A stretch of 64,000 nt of DNA from Siphonobacter sp. SORGH_AS_0500 (GTDB lineage Bacteria; Bacteroidota; Bacteroidia; Cytophagales; Spirosomataceae), in NCBI RefSeq assembly GCF_002838835.1, contig NZ_NHPP01000009.1:1-64000 (forward strand), given 5' to 3'. Position 1 is the stretch's first letter. Each line of letters begins with the position of its first letter. Positions 8,567 to 19,957 of this stretch are shown piece by piece. The position numbers and the translations under genes were made by a program. The notes beneath the pieces are model-generated. The model ran no database searches. It was not told the DNA's origin and worked only from the letters and a program-made list of their open reading frames with translations.

Positions 8567-9651
8567 ATGAAGATTGCATTCATTTTTCGTGCCTTACTTT
8601 ATAGTCTCCCTTTTCATAGTTTGCTCCTTTCTGCTCAACATCAGCCCAGCAAAACCAGCGTGGCCCACATCGGTCTGATTTACCCTTTAAGTAGTAATGG
8701 CCACCTTGCCGCCGAATACAGCAATCCCTTTTCCCTGCACGGCCTGATTGGCGTTTCGGGAGCGGAAACGGGCGTAGCTCTGGCGGGCGTTGGTTGAATA
8801 TTCGCGAAAATGCCCGAGGCTTACAACTCTCTGGCGTTTATAATCAAACGGGAGGTCACGTTCAGGGAACGCAACTAACAGGCGTAGTTAATACGGCTCA
8901 TTCGGCCAAAGCTCTGCAACTGGCGGGTGTTACTAACGTAGTGAGTCAGGAGTTTACGGGGGTTCAACTGGCGGGCATTGTAAACGTAGCCGGAAAAACG
9001 GATGGCCTACAACTAGCGGGACTAGGTAATACCAGCCGGGGAAGCTCGCAGGTAACTCAGATCAGTGGGGTTTTCAACCGGAGCAATCAGGCCAATAATC
9101 AAATTGGGGGTCTGGTTAATGTAGCGAAAAAAGTTCGGGGCATTCAACTGGCCGGACTTATCAATATTGCCGATACGAGTGATTATCCCATTGCCCTGCT
9201 CAATTTTGTTAAGAGTGGAGAAAAATCCTTTAGCCTCAGCACCGACGAAATTCTGAACACCTTACTCACCTTCCGCTCCGGCGGACGCGTTTTGTATGGC
9301 ATTTTAGGGCTGGGCTATCATTTACAGACTCCTTCGTTACTCGCCTTCGAAGGAGGTCTGGGAGCTCATTTGATGGATACGCCTGCCTTTCGACTTAATC
9401 TGGAAGTGGCGAGCTTAACCTTAACTGATTTCAAAAACCGCGAGTACTATCGCTATGCACTACGGCTATTACCCACGTTCAAACTTCAGGATCGCTGGGA
9501 AATTTTCGCCGGCCCTTCCCTCAATCAGGTGCATTTCAAAAATGAAAACGGCCCGGATTTACATGGCTTGCAGCTCTGGGAAAAAGTAACCTCCCGACAA
9601 ACCTACGGCCTATACCTGGGCCTCACGGGCGGCGTTCAGTTTAAACTCTAA
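8567..9651 (+). CDS. LA_2272-type surface-repeat outer-membrane protein (frameshift at ~8795)
   Basis: Two frames make up one protein. The first, from the ATG at 8567, has a signal peptide (AFIFRALLYSLPF..LLLSAQ) and runs to a TGA at 8795. The second continues at once with the same repeat type. Restoring one base (GGTTGAAT to GGTTGGAAT or similar) joins ..ALAGV to .NIRENARGLQLSG with normal repeat spacing and gives 361 codons. The protein has about seven LQLAG(V/I).N repeats (~70-200), then a beta-rich C-terminal domain with aromatic-rich strands. It is a paralogue of the protein at 5314 but has no STN or regulatory domain. The missing base is probably a consensus error, though a true pseudogene is not excluded. 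A terminator shared with the converging esterase gene follows. Confidence 0.7.
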
Positions 9652-9655
9652 TCAC

Positions 9656-9695
9656 GTAAAGAGTCCACTAGTAATGATACCCGTGGACTCTTTAC
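9656..9695. terminator. Bidirectional terminator between convergent genes
   Basis: GTAAAGAGTCCAC (9656-9668) and GTGGACTCTTTAC (9683-9695) form a perfect 13-bp stem around a 14-nt loop, midway between the convergent surface-repeat and esterase stops. Confidence 0.8.
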
Positions 9696-9716
9696 TACGC
9701 CTGTTTTTCTGGCTCG

Positions 9717-10574
9717 TTAATGAAAGCTTTGCGAGACAAATCCGAGGACTTTTGGCAGGGCTTCCCGCCAGTAGGTCCAGGTATGGCCGCCATCGTGAAC
9801 CCGAAATTCGTGTGGAATAGTCTTATCCAGCAACGTAGTGTGCAGGGCCATGTTGGCCCGTATGAGATGGTCGTCATCACCGCAATCGATGTAATAACGA
9901 ACCGATTTCAGTGACTCGACGGGCTGTTTCTGCACCAGATTAAAAATTGAGAACTGTTGCCAGTGATCGCTCAGTCGGTTTTTACCCTTTAGCTCGGTCG
10001 GCATCACTTTTCCAAATCTTCGCTGGTAATCTTCCGGTTTCATGGTTACGATTTCTTCATCGGTAAACACAGCTGCACTCAGCGGAGCGGCAGCGGCAAA
10101 ATATTCAGGATGTTTGGTGGCCAGTAATAGCGTTCCGTAGCCACCCATGGAAAGCCCCGCAATGGCCCGGTAGTTTTTCTGCGGTCGACTGCGGTAGGTT
10201 GAATCGATGTAGGGAATGAGTTCTTTTATAAAGAAATCCTCGTAGCGAATTTTGCCGTCGGCACTGTTCATGTACCAGGTTTTCTCCGCATTGGGCATCA
10301 CAATAATCATGGGAACGGCTTTGGTTTCCTCCACTATTCTTTCTACCTCTCCCATCTGAGTCCAGCCAGTTTCGTCATCGCCAAATCCGTGCAATAAATA
10401 CAGCACGGGGTAGCGACGATTGGTGGTTTCATAACCCTCAGGCAAAAGAATGCTGTAATTGACCACTTTGCCTAAAATGCTACTTTTAAGGGGTAGGCTT
10501 TCCTGTAAATGCCCTTTTTGTCCGAAAACAGCAGGACTGCCGATGAGTAAAAACAGGATAATAACTATTTTCAT
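9717..10574 (-). CDS. Secreted alpha/beta-hydrolase esterase (Esterase D / feruloyl-esterase-like)
   Basis: 285 residues with a signal peptide (IVIILFLLIGSPAVFGQ). The fold is that of Pfam 'Putative esterase' (PF00756), which covers feruloyl and acetyl-xylan esterases, S-formylglutathione hydrolase and siderophore esterases. Visible features: oxyanion-hole region YLLHGFGDDETGW, nucleophile elbow GLSMGG with Ser142, an acid residue in CGDDDH (Asp233-235) and catalytic His264 in GGHTWTYW. It probably acts in the periplasm on carbohydrate or small-molecule esters; the substrate is not determined. It lies ~40 bases after the oxidoreductase gene on the same strand and may be cotranscribed with it. 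Confidence 0.85.
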   Translation of the reverse strand: MKIVIILFLLIGSPAVFGQKGHLQESLPLKSSILGKVVNYSILLPEGYETTNRRYPVLYLLHGFGDDETGWTQMGEVERIVEETKAVPMIIVMPNAEKTWYMNSADGKIRYEDFFIKELIPYIDSTYRSRPQKNYRAIAGLSMGGYGTLLLATKHPEYFAAAAPLSAAVFTDEEIVTMKPEDYQRRFGKVMPTELKGKNRLSDHWQQFSIFNLVQKQPVESLKSVRYYIDCGDDDHLIRANMALHTTLLDKTIPHEFRVHDGGHTWTYWREALPKVLGFVSQSFH

Positions 10575-10612
10575 ACGCTCGAAATACGGGTGATTTTAGT
10601 GATAGGACTTCA

Positions 10613-12924
10613 TCAGGCAGCTTCGATGCTTACCACTACAAATTTAGACGTAGGCGTATTACTTTCTTTAGCCACGCTATCAATCGGTACAAGCGGATTT
10701 GCTTCGGGGTAATACGCGGCGGTATTTCCTTTCGGAATGTCATAGGACAATGCAATGAATCGCTCAATCCGACGCTGCTGCCCGTTAAAATGACTGGTAA
10801 TGTTTACCAACTGCTCATGTTTGATGTTCCGTTCAGCCATGTCTTCGGCATTCATAAAAATCACCCGCCGCTCGCCAAACACGCCCCGGTAGCGATCATT
10901 ATAATCGTAAATTGTAGTGTTAAACTGATCGTGACTCCGAATGGTCATTAACACCAATTGATCTTTTTCCAGTTCATGAGCTTCGATCTGAGTTACTGAA
11001 AAATTAGCCCGTCCGTTTGAAGTATTAAATTGCCGATGACGAGGGCCATTGGGAAGGTAAAAACCACCGGGCTTGCGAATTTTTTCATTGAAGTTTTCAA
11101 AACCCGGCACAATCCGGGCAATCGAATCACGAATGGTATCATAATTCTCGGTGTACCCTACCCAATCTACCGTCGATTTTTCACCCAGCGTAGCTAGAGC
11201 CATGCCTGAAATGATGGCTACTTCGCTGAGCATCTCGCCTTCTAGTGGATCAAGCACCCCTTTGCTTTGACTAACCACACCCATGGAGTTTTCACAGGAA
11301 GTAAACTGCTGGCCCGAACGTTGCATGTCTTTATCCAGGTGAGCGTAACAAGGTAGAATCAGGGCGGTTTCTCCCGTCGTCAGATGCCCGCGATTCAGTT
11401 TGGTACTGACGTACACACTTAATTTCAACTGACGAATCCCCTCGGCCACAAATTCAGTATCCGAAGAAGCCGAAAGCAAGTTCCCCCCATACTTATAAAT
11501 ACCTTAAGTTTGCCTTCGTGCATGGCTTTGACTCCATCAATGGTATCCAAACCGTGCTTGCGGGGTGGCTCAAAACGGTATTCCTTTTTCAAAGCATCGA
11601 GAAATTTCTCTTCGGGTTTTTCCCAGATTCCCATCGTGCGATCTCCCTGCACGTTGGAGTGACCCCGCACGGGGCAGGTGCCTGCTCCAATTTTGCCGAT
11701 GGCACCTTTAAGTAGGTGCATATTTACGATTTCCTTAATCGTATCTACCCCGTTTTTGTGCTGGGTAATACCCATAGCCCAACAGGTTACTATTTTATCT
11801 TTAAAAGCCAGTAATTCGGCAGCGGCTTCTATTTCCTTACGGCTGAGCCCACTGCTGGCTTCAATCTCATCCCAGGAATCCTGGCGGGAATTAATGCGAA
11901 AGGCTTCGTAACCAGCCGTGAATTCCTCGATAAAACGTTGATCTATTACTTTCCCCGGATGCTTTTCTTCCAGGGCGAATAAATGCTTGATAATGCCTTT
12001 CAATACTGCCATATCGCCATTGATCTTCACTTGAAGGAATACATCCGCAATGGGCGTTCCTTTTCCCACCAGTGTACCCACAGCTTTAATGGGATTCATG
12101 AAATCCTGTGGATTTTTGAAGTGATCCAGACCCGTTTCATGCAAAGGATTAATCGCAATAATCTTGGCTCCCTTTTTCTTGGCAATCTGAAGAGCCGTCA
12201 GCATCCGTGGGTGGTTCGTGCCCGGATTTTGACCCATGATGAGGATGACTTCCGCTTCATGAATGTCGTGCAGTGTTGTCGACCCTTTACCTAAGCCCAG
12301 CGTTGGAGCCAGAGCGGTTCCACTACTTTCGTGACACATGTTCGAACAATCGGGTAAATTATTGGTGCCGAACTGCCGAACAAAAAGCTGGTATAAGAAA
12401 GCGGGCTCGTTGGGTACTTTCCCCGAAGTATAAAACAAAGCTTCATCCGGCGAAGCCAGAGCATTCAGTTCCCGTCCTATTAACTCAAAAGCCTCTAGCC
12501 AGGTAATGGGAGCATAATGCGTGGCTCCTGGCCGGCGAATCAGTGGATGCGTTAATCGGCCCGCATTATTGAGATCCCGATCGGTCATGCGGGATAACTC
12601 GGCCAGACTGTGTTTACTAAAAAACTCGGGATCAGCCCGCCTTGTATCCGCATCAGAGGCGGTGGCTTTGGCTCCGTTTTCGCAGAACTCAGCCACTGAG
12701 CGATGCCCATCGGGATCGGGCCAGGCACACGATGAGCAGTCAAAGCCATCTTTCTGGTTCAGATTCAACAGAGCCTGCGTACCCCGGCCCACTCCCCCCT
12801 CACTCCAGGCAAATTCCATGGATTGAATCACGGCTTTTAAACCCGCAGCTATTTTAGAGGGTTTGCTCACACTCAGCCCCGTAAGGGTCTCTGGAGGCTG
12901 GGTTAATATGGTATTGTCTTTCAT
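10613..12924 (-). CDS. FdhF/YdeP-family molybdopterin oxidoreductase (frameshift at 11483-11488)
   Basis: A formate-dehydrogenase-like molybdoenzyme of the YdeP group. The N-terminal frame (12924 to 11425) carries the Cys motif CSSCAWPDPDG at ~63-73, and molybdopterin-binding signatures NMCHESSG, GQNPGTNHPR and CPVRGHSNVQGDRTMG. The second frame (from ~11479) carries GHLTTGETALILPCYAH and the C-terminal dinucleotide-binding domain (TIRSHDQFNTTIYDYNDRYRG). The switch occurs at a run of six G (C on the plus strand, 11483-11488). Seven G give ..FISMGGNLLSASSDTEFV.., the family sequence, and 770 codons overall. The usual 4Fe-4S cluster ligands are reduced to the CxxC typical of YdeP. It may oxidise formate or another small substrate; the physiological role of the family is poorly known. 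Confidence 0.85.
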
Positions 12925-13300
12925 GGCTATTTGTAGGAAATGAGCTTCTGGCTGTAACCCACTTCAGATTTAATGTTTAGTAACAAGGTACTACTAACGA
13001 ACCTGTTTCCACGAGCAGTGTGGTATTTTCTTTCTTCGTTTTTCCAGGCAATATTGGCCTCATGCTTTGGACTACTTAACCCTAGCCTTCGTCAAGTGTT
13101 TTCAATCTTAAGTCATGTCTTATAAACATTTGTTATTTTTCATATTTTAACACTTATACAACTTCTTACCATATCATATTTTCTTACCATTTATGGTTAA
13201 ATACTCGTACCTACTACCGCCATTCTTGCCGTTCATTTTTTAATATTGTTAGGTAAAGTATTTTTACTGCCCTCTTTTTGCCCATACTTTTAATTAGTTT
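12925..13300. other. Divergent promoter region
   Basis: About 375 bases between the oxidoreductase and hybrid two-component genes, becoming very AT-rich from 13110. It must hold both promoters. A TATTTTTA at ~13258 is a weak match to the Bacteroidota -7 box. Nothing else was recognised. Confidence 0.4.
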
Positions 13301-16300
13301 ATGAGTTTCTTAACCCAGAGCTTCCGCCAGTGGCTGAGGTTAATTTTATTGATTTTCATTCCTTACCTGGGATCGGCTCAGGAACTTTCGAAAATCAACC
13401 GCCCCAAACGCGTCATTACCCCCCGCGATGGATTACCCCAGGCTTTCGTATCTGGTCTGGTACAGGATCGTACGGGTTTTGTCTGGGCCGCCACCCGCAA
13501 CGGGCTGGCTCGTTACGATGGTACACATTTCAAGGTTTTCCAGCATGATAAAAATGATTCGACGAGCCTGCACTCGAACGTTCTTTCTTATCTGATTCCC
13601 GATGTTCACAACAAGATCTGGATTCAGTACGAAAGTACGGCTTTGGATGTCTTCGATCCCGAAACCGAGCAAGTTACCCACGTTTCCCAGGAACCCCTCT
13701 TTCGTAAAAACCCTCATTACTTCATCAGTCAGGGCCTTTTAGTGGATCATAACAGTAACGTATGGGGCATTGAGCTACAAAATGGGCTGTATTACTACGA
13801 CCGGCAACACCAGAAAGTCACTCATTTCACCCGGCACTCGCATCACTTACCCTCTGATAGTATTCGGGGAATTATGGAAGACAGTCGCCATCGCGTCTGG
13901 GTGATTAGCATGAAGGGTCTCGGCTTTATTAATCCCACCACGGGTCGATACACGCCAGTTTCGCTGCCTTTTCCACTGGATTTTGGCACGAGTCCTGCCA
14001 TACTTACTGACATGATTTCCATGATCGAACGCCGCAACGGCGAGCTCATGTTCAGCGATGCCCGAAAGCTCATTTTCCTGAACCCCGAGCGGAATACCTT
14101 TCGGCAGGTCCCTTTCCTGAAAGATCAGAATCAATCCATTCGATGGATTAGAACGGGCCCTAATGGCCATCAATACTGGGAAATCCAGGGCAGTGTCTAT
14201 GAATATTCCGACCGACGGGGCATTCGGCATGTGGGTGAGTCGGCTCTGGAAGACCTGCGGGAAGCCTGCTCCTTTTTAGTGGATCGGTCAGGTCTAATCT
14301 GGCTGGGCACCAACGCTGCGGGCATTCATCAAATTGACCTTGACGCTCCTTATTTTCATGTTTTTGAAAACAAAGATTCCTTTCACGAAGATCTGTTTCG
14401 GAAAGAATTTGGTCTTTCCCTCGCTCAAACGTTCGGCTGGCCGAAAAATGAACCTGAGTTTCAGTTATCAAGTTATACCCTACGTTCGCAGTACGATGCC
14501 CAGAAACGGCTCTGGATCGCTTTATGGAAAAATATAGGGTACTGGGACGAACAGCAGCGACGTATGGTCTTGCTTCCTTCGCCGCCGGGCTTAAGAACTA
14601 CTAATTTCCTTTACGAAGGCATTCGGGGCTTAAGTTTTGATCCGCAAGGGCAACTATGGATTATGGGTAATGACGGTTATCTGGCTTCTTTTGACGCCCT
14701 TACCCGTCAATGGACCACTCAGCTTTCAGCCTCGGTTTTTCAAGATTTGTCCTTTGCCAAAAAGGATCACCGTCCGATTACTCCAGTGGATTTATACGTC
14801 GATGCACAAACCATCTGGCTCACCACTGCCTTTGACGGGTTAATCGCTATTGACCGCAAAAGTCATCGGATTGAATTCATCACCCGCGAGAAAAATCCCC
14901 AGGTCATTCCTACGAACCAGCTCATCGGGATTGTAAAAGACCCTTCTGATCCAGATTTGCTCTGGATCGGCAGTTATGATGGACTCATTTGCTTTCAGAA
15001 AAGTACTAAAACCAGCAAAATCTATACGGTTGCTCAAGGCTTACCCGACAACACTATTTACTCCATTTTACCCGATCAGGCGGGTAATTTGTGGCTGGCG
15101 ACGAACAAAGGACTCTGCCAGTTCCATCCTAAAACGCATCAAATTCGCATTTTTCAGGCTTCCGACGGACTTCCCGGCGAAGAATTCAACCGCTTTCATT
15201 TTCTTAGATTACCCGACGGCAGGCTTGCCTTTGGCGGTATTGAAGGCTGGACTCTTTTTATGCCTACCCGGTCTTTCGTGGATTGGTACCAACCTCGGTC
15301 GGCCCTTACCAGTATTAACATTAACAACATCCCCATTGCTCAAACCCCCTTCGCTCAGGCGGTTTCGGGTTTAAAGGAGTTAACGCTACCCTATGATCAA
15401 AACTCGTTGACTTTCGACTTCTCGGGTTTGCAGTATAACCAGCCACATAAACTCAAGTATCGTTACCAACTGTTGGGTTATGACGAAGAATGGAACTACA
15501 CGGGGCATGCTTCGCTAGCTCATTACACCAAACTCCCGCCCGGCAATTATGTCCTTCAGATTAACGCTACGAACACTACCGGGCAATGGAGTCCGCATAT
15601 CTATCAGTTAACATTAACCATTGAGCCCCCTTTTTACCGCACCTGGTGGGCTTACGGGCTATACTTGCTGCTGGGCGGCGGATTATTATGGGCTTTTATT
15701 CAGTACCGCATTAACCAGGATCGGTATAAACAAGCCATTTCTCTGAAGGAAAAAGAGGCCGCTCAGCTTCGCCTGCTCGATGAATTGAAAACTCGTTTTT
15801 TCTCTAACATTACCCACGAATTCAGAACGCCACTCACGTTGATTTTGACCCCCGCCGAGCGGCTTCGGCAGGAAGTAGAGTTACCTCACCAGCAACGCTG
15901 GATCGACAGTATTGAACGCAACGCTCACCAGTTACTACGACTCATTAACCAGCTCATGGACCTGGCCAAGCTTGAGTCAGGACTCATGCAACTATCTTTA
16001 GTGCGGGGTCACCTCAGCGAAGTGATTACGAATTTGACGGCCTCGTTTCAGATGGAGGCGGAACGAAAGGGCATTCAGTTCAAAACCCAGCTACATGGCC
16101 CCTCTCAGGAATACTGGTTTGATATTGACAAGCTTGAACGTATCACGTATAACCTGCTTTCCAATGCCCTGAAATTTTCTAAATCCGGCGATCAGGTACG
16201 GCTGGTCATTTCCCAAACGCCGCCTACAGAAATCCAGCTTCCCGAGTTCTGGAAATCTTTATCCGGCGGGGTATACCTCAGCGTTCAGGATTCCGCCATT

Positions 16301-17304
16301 GGCATTGCCCCCGAAGCTTTACCACACATTTTTGATCGCTTTTATCAGGTCGATGAAAGCCATTACCGGCAGGGAACCGGCATTGGTTTATCATTGGTAA
16401 AAGAGCTCGTGGATATTCAGCAAGGTCATATTCACGTGGAAAGCAAGTTAAACATTGGTACTACGTTTGTCATTTGGTTGCCTTATCAACAGGCTGTTAC
16501 CGAAGTCATTCCGACCGTCAAAATAGAGAAAGAAGAAGATTTCCAGATGCCGCTGTTATTGGTGGTAGAAGACAATGCCGAACTAGCTGAATTTATTACC
16601 GATAGCCTTTCACAATCCTATCGGGTAAGCTGGGCTGCCAACGGTTCGGAGGGACTCAAACAAGCCTTGGCCCTAGGCCTGATTTAATCATTAGTGATGT
16701 CATGATGCCCATTATGACGGGATTGGAGTTATGCCAAGCCTTAAAAAAAGACGAGCAGACTAGTCATATTCCTATCATTCTATTAACGGCTAAATCAGGT
16801 TATCAAAACCGCATTGAAGGACTCAACTACGGAGCTAACGCCTATATTACCAAGCCTTTTCATATCCAGGAGCTTCAGTTGCAAGTCCGAAATCTGCTCG
16901 ACCAGCAGCGAATGATTCAGCAGTATGCCTTGCAGGCCCTTACCGAACCAAACGCCCAGCCTTCGACGGTTGAAGATCCCTTCCTTACCCGCTGTTATAC
17001 CCTGCTGGAAGAGCGACTGGATGATTCCTCACTGGGTGTTGAAGAGTTCGCTCAACTTATTGGCATGAGCCGGGTGAGTCTGCACCGCAAGATCAAAGCC
17101 CTCACGGGTCTGCCCATCAGCGAAGTCATTCGCAACTATCGACTCAAACGAGCCATTGTTTTTCTGGAAGAGGGCTATAACAGTTCGCAAACAGCTTATC
17201 GGGTAGGTTTTGAAAGTCCGGCATATTTCACCAAGTGCTTTAAAGACCTTTATCAAATAACGCCGTCTGAGTATTTAAAACAGGCTAGTGGCTCATCCCA
17301 GTAA
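13301..17304 (+). CDS. Hybrid two-component system protein, propeller-kinase-receiver-AraC (frameshift at ~16678)
   Basis: One-protein signalling system of 1334 codons after repair. Order: signal peptide (to ~26, ..YLGSAQ); two-component-regulator propeller repeats (~30-640, GFVWAATRNGLARYDG and GNLWLATNKGLCQF); Y_Y_Y domain (~690-775); one membrane helix (~780-800); HisKA with ITHEFRTPL (His ~837); HATPase; receiver (VVEDNAELAEF); AraC HTH. The frame stops at 16687, but adding one C at 16678-16679 restores ..GPDLIISDVMMP.., including the phosphoacceptor Asp, and runs into the HTH part (LDDSSLGVEEFAQ..SPAYFTKCFKD). The kinase G1 box reads DSAIGI instead of D.GIGI, so ATP binding may be altered. 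Such proteins sense periplasmic glycans and activate nearby genes, but no polysaccharide-utilisation genes adjoin here. Confidence 0.88.
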
Positions 17305-17328
17305 GGTGTTTCCTTGCTGGATGAGCCA
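17289..17328 (+). terminator. Terminator-like hairpin overlapping the stop codon
   Basis: TGGCTCATCC (17289-17298) pairs with GGATGAGCCA (17319-17328), extended by an AGTAAGG/CCTTGCT inner stem. It begins within the last codons of the hybrid two-component gene. Only a weak T run (GTTCTTT) follows. Confidence 0.55.
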
Positions 17329-17757
17329 GTTCTTTACTGCATGAGCTGATTTATCCATCTACAAGAAAAGGACTCCCGATCATCTTACTCTATAGAATAA
17401 TAGAGAAAATTAGGCGTCCCATTAAACAAAGTTTACTAAAATCCTGTCAAGCTAAGCCTATCTAAAATACTGAAATTTAATCATTTACAAACCAAACACA
17501 GTCGGCACTTAAATGTATTTCTACTTATTTTATAATAAATAATTTAGACTTTTTATTATAAAATTGACTTTTTTGTAGCTAAATTATGTTTACTTATCAG
17601 AGCCAGGTTATGAAGAGCCTTTACCTGGTACTGAAGAGCATTGAATGACAAGTGCTTTAAATCCAGCAAAAAACTTTGTCGGTAAAATCTGGTTCATTTT
17701 ATATCACTCTTGCTCGTTTGTTTCAGATGAGTAAGAATTCATACATCGCTGATTCCC
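17329..17757. other. AT-rich intergenic region
   Basis: About 430 bases, very AT-rich in 17460-17600. It probably holds the promoter of the following kinase gene; TTATGTTTAC at ~17584 is a loose -7 match. No coding or RNA feature was recognised. Confidence 0.45.
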
Positions 17758-18883
17758 ATGCATACCCCCCCTTTAGCTTCTACCTCCCTGCTTTCGGATC
17801 CTACGAAGCTTAAGCTACTTCAAATGATGGAAGAAGTAGAAGATTACGCCATTATACTTCTGGACAACAAAGGCTATATTCAATCGTGGAACAAAGGAGC
17901 TGAACGCATCAAGGGTTACTCCGCCCAGGAAATCATTGGCAAGAACTTCAGAGTGTTCTACTCCGAAACCGATCTTCTGCTTGACACACCCGGCCAGTTA
18001 CTCTTGGAGGCTGCTTCGAAGGGAAGTGTTCAGCGGGAAGGTTGGCGTGTGAAAAAGATAAGACTACGTTCTGGGCTTCCATAAGTATTAAAGCCCTGTA
18101 CAATGAAAAGGCAGAAGTCATTGGTTTTGCCAAAATTACCCGGGATCTTACCGATCGACAACTGGCGGAAAAAATCATTCTTCAGCACGCCCAGCAAATT
18201 GAACACAAAAACAAAGAACTAGAACAGTTCGTCTACATCGCTTCCCACGATTTGCAGGAGCCACTTTTGAACCTGACGAATTTTGTTGAATTGCTACAAT
18301 ACGAATACGGTTCTTTATTTGATGAAACGGCGAATATGTACTTCGACGTCATCAGTCAGGGAGCAAGCCGGATGCGAAACCTCATTCGCTGCCTGTTGGA
18401 TTATTCCCGACTCGGTCAGCAAGCCAAGTTGGTCCGGGTGGATTGTCAGCAGTTAGTGGAGACGGTTATCAGCGACTTATCCGTTCCCATTAAAGCTTCT
18501 GGAGCAGAGATTCACTTCGAAAACCTGCCTATTCTGGTCGGGTACGCGACCGAGCTTCACCAGTTATTTCAGAATTTACTGAGTAATGCTATCAAATTCC
18601 GAAAGCCTGGCGTTTCTCCCGACATCCGCATCACTGCCGAACAAACCGCTGAAGGATGGCGTTTTGCCGTTTCGGATAATGGCATTGGCATTGCTCCGGA
18701 ATTCAAGGAAAAAATCTTTCTCATTTTCCAGCGTCTGCACGAGCGAGAGGCATACGAAGGCAACGGCATTGGGCTGGCTCACTGCAAAAAATTGTAGAAA
18801 TGCACGGCGGAACTATTCAGGTAGAGTCCGTCACTAATCAAGGTAGTACCTTTTGGGTTACTCTTCCTTTTCTTAGCCTTTAA
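17758..18883 (+). CDS. PAS-domain sensor histidine kinase (two 1-base frameshifts)
   Basis: A soluble kinase of 375 codons once two missing A are restored. Frame 1 (from the ATG at 17758) holds a PAS domain (~15-130: DYAIILLDNKGYIQSWNKGA, GYSAQEIIGKNF) and stops at 18084. Adding one A in the run 18052-18056 gives ..GWRVKKDKTTFWASI.., the PAC part. The second frame holds HisKA (SHDLQEPL) and HATPase (NLLSNAIKF, DNGIGIAPEF, GNGIGL). It breaks at the A run 18786-18791, where one more A gives ..CKKIVEMHGGTIQVES.. to the stop at 18883. There are no membrane segments, so it senses an internal signal. The receiver gene begins 6 bases later; the two are very probably an operon and a cognate pair. Confidence 0.82.
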
Positions 18884-18889
18884 TGTTTT

Positions 18890-19312
18890 ATGAAGAAATA
18901 TAAAGATCTACACGGCGTATTACTGGTAGATGATGATAAGTTTACAAATCTCATTCACACCAAAGCCATCGAGCGTACGGGTATCGATGTGCAGGTAAAA
19001 GCGGTATCGAACGTAAAGGATGCTCTAGATTTTCTGACTAGCCAGCAACTTGCCGATTCGGTTCGTCCCGGTATTATTCTGCTTGACATTAACATGCCCG
19101 GCCTGAGCGGTTGGGATTTCATGACTGCCTACCATCAGCTTGAAGAAAAATTCAAAGTGAAAGTGATCGTTACAATGCTCACCACTTCCCTGAATCCCGA
19201 TGACGAAAACCGGGCTAAACTCGACAATCAGATTGTAAGTTTTCTACACAAACCTCTTCGCCCCGAGATATTCTCCCAATTGGTGGAAGAGTATTTTGAA
19301 AAAGAGGATTAA
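18890..19312 (+). CDS. Stand-alone response-regulator receiver protein
   Basis: 140 residues forming a single CheY-like receiver domain: acidic pocket VDDD near 14-17, phosphoacceptor Asp in LLDINMPG near 66, Thr/Ser switch region MLTTS and conserved Lys in FLHKPL. It has no output domain, so it acts by protein contact, as in a phosphorelay. It starts 6 bases after the kinase gene. The long LTTSLNPDDENRA segment is typical of the Bacteroidota receivers paired with PAS kinases. Confidence 0.88.
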   Translation: MKKYKDLHGVLLVDDDKFTNLIHTKAIERTGIDVQVKAVSNVKDALDFLTSQQLADSVRPGIILLDINMPGLSGWDFMTAYHQLEEKFKVKVIVTMLTTSLNPDDENRAKLDNQIVSFLHKPLRPEIFSQLVEEYFEKED

Positions 19313-19335
19313 AGCATAGAAAGACCCAATACCCC

Positions 19336-19379
19336 AAAGGAGCGAACCATTTTTTCATAAATAGGTCGCTCCTTTTTTC
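19336..19379 (+). terminator. Rho-independent terminator of the kinase/receiver operon
   Basis: AAAGGAGCGAACC pairs with GGTCGCTCCTTT around an AT-rich loop and is followed by a T run (19375-19379). Confidence 0.8.
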
Positions 19380-19957
19380 ATAAACATTCTCCTGAGTATC
19401 AATCCCTTTGTTACGTTATATCCCGCGTTTTTTACCCCTATTCCTCCTGCTTCCTTCCTGACTGGTAAAGATACTCAGCTAAATTATTATAAAAAATATA
19501 CAATTTATCCAGCAGAACTGAAGCAGCGGCTATCCCCTTTTATCTTCTAGGTCTGCCGCATTTAATAATCTGAATTATACCTTTCTTCGTATATATTTCT
19601 CACCATCAGCCCAGTATAAAACATATCATTCGATAAAAACCAGAGATATGCTTTTAGAATTTACAATTTTATAATGTAAAAATAGGCTCAACAAACTTTT
19701 TTATTCCCTGATAAATCCTATTTTTGTTGTATGCAAGATCGCCATCTGCATTCCGCCAACGATTTAAACCGCCATATTTTTATGAATGCTTTGCTAACTA
19801 TACCTGTTCGTGATTTGCCCATGCCGGACAGCCAGCCTTTTTAAATTTCATTACCCCACCTGAGCCCTCCAGGGGCTATACTTTTTCCTGAACTTAGACC
19901 TAAGTAGAACAAGAGGCTTTCCTCTGTTTTGCTTCTAAATGCATCCGCCCGTTTAAA
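19380..19957. other. Long leader/intergenic region before manC
   Basis: Nearly 600 bases without a recognised gene. It contains a good -7-like box (19719-19726), a 37-codon ORF at 19731-19844 of doubtful reality, and a small hairpin AGCCC-TCCAG-GGGCT near 19863-19877 followed by ATACTTTTT that could act as an attenuator. The rest is AT-rich. Confidence 0.45.
19719..19726 (+). promoter_or_regulatory. Candidate Bacteroidota -7 box for manC
   Basis: TATTTTTG matches the TAnnTTTG -7 consensus exactly. The T-rich stretch about 20 bases upstream is only a loose -33 match. It would give a ~230-base leader. Confidence 0.4.

Noticed and set aside
11483..11488. Programmed ribosomal frameshifting in the FdhF/YdeP gene
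   Set aside because: No slippery heptamer with a downstream structure is evident, and the same one-base loss recurs in unrelated genes, pointing to sequencing error.
13301..17304. Polysaccharide-utilisation locus around the hybrid two-component proteins
   Set aside because: No SusC/SusD pair or glycoside hydrolase occurs near either regulator in this window.
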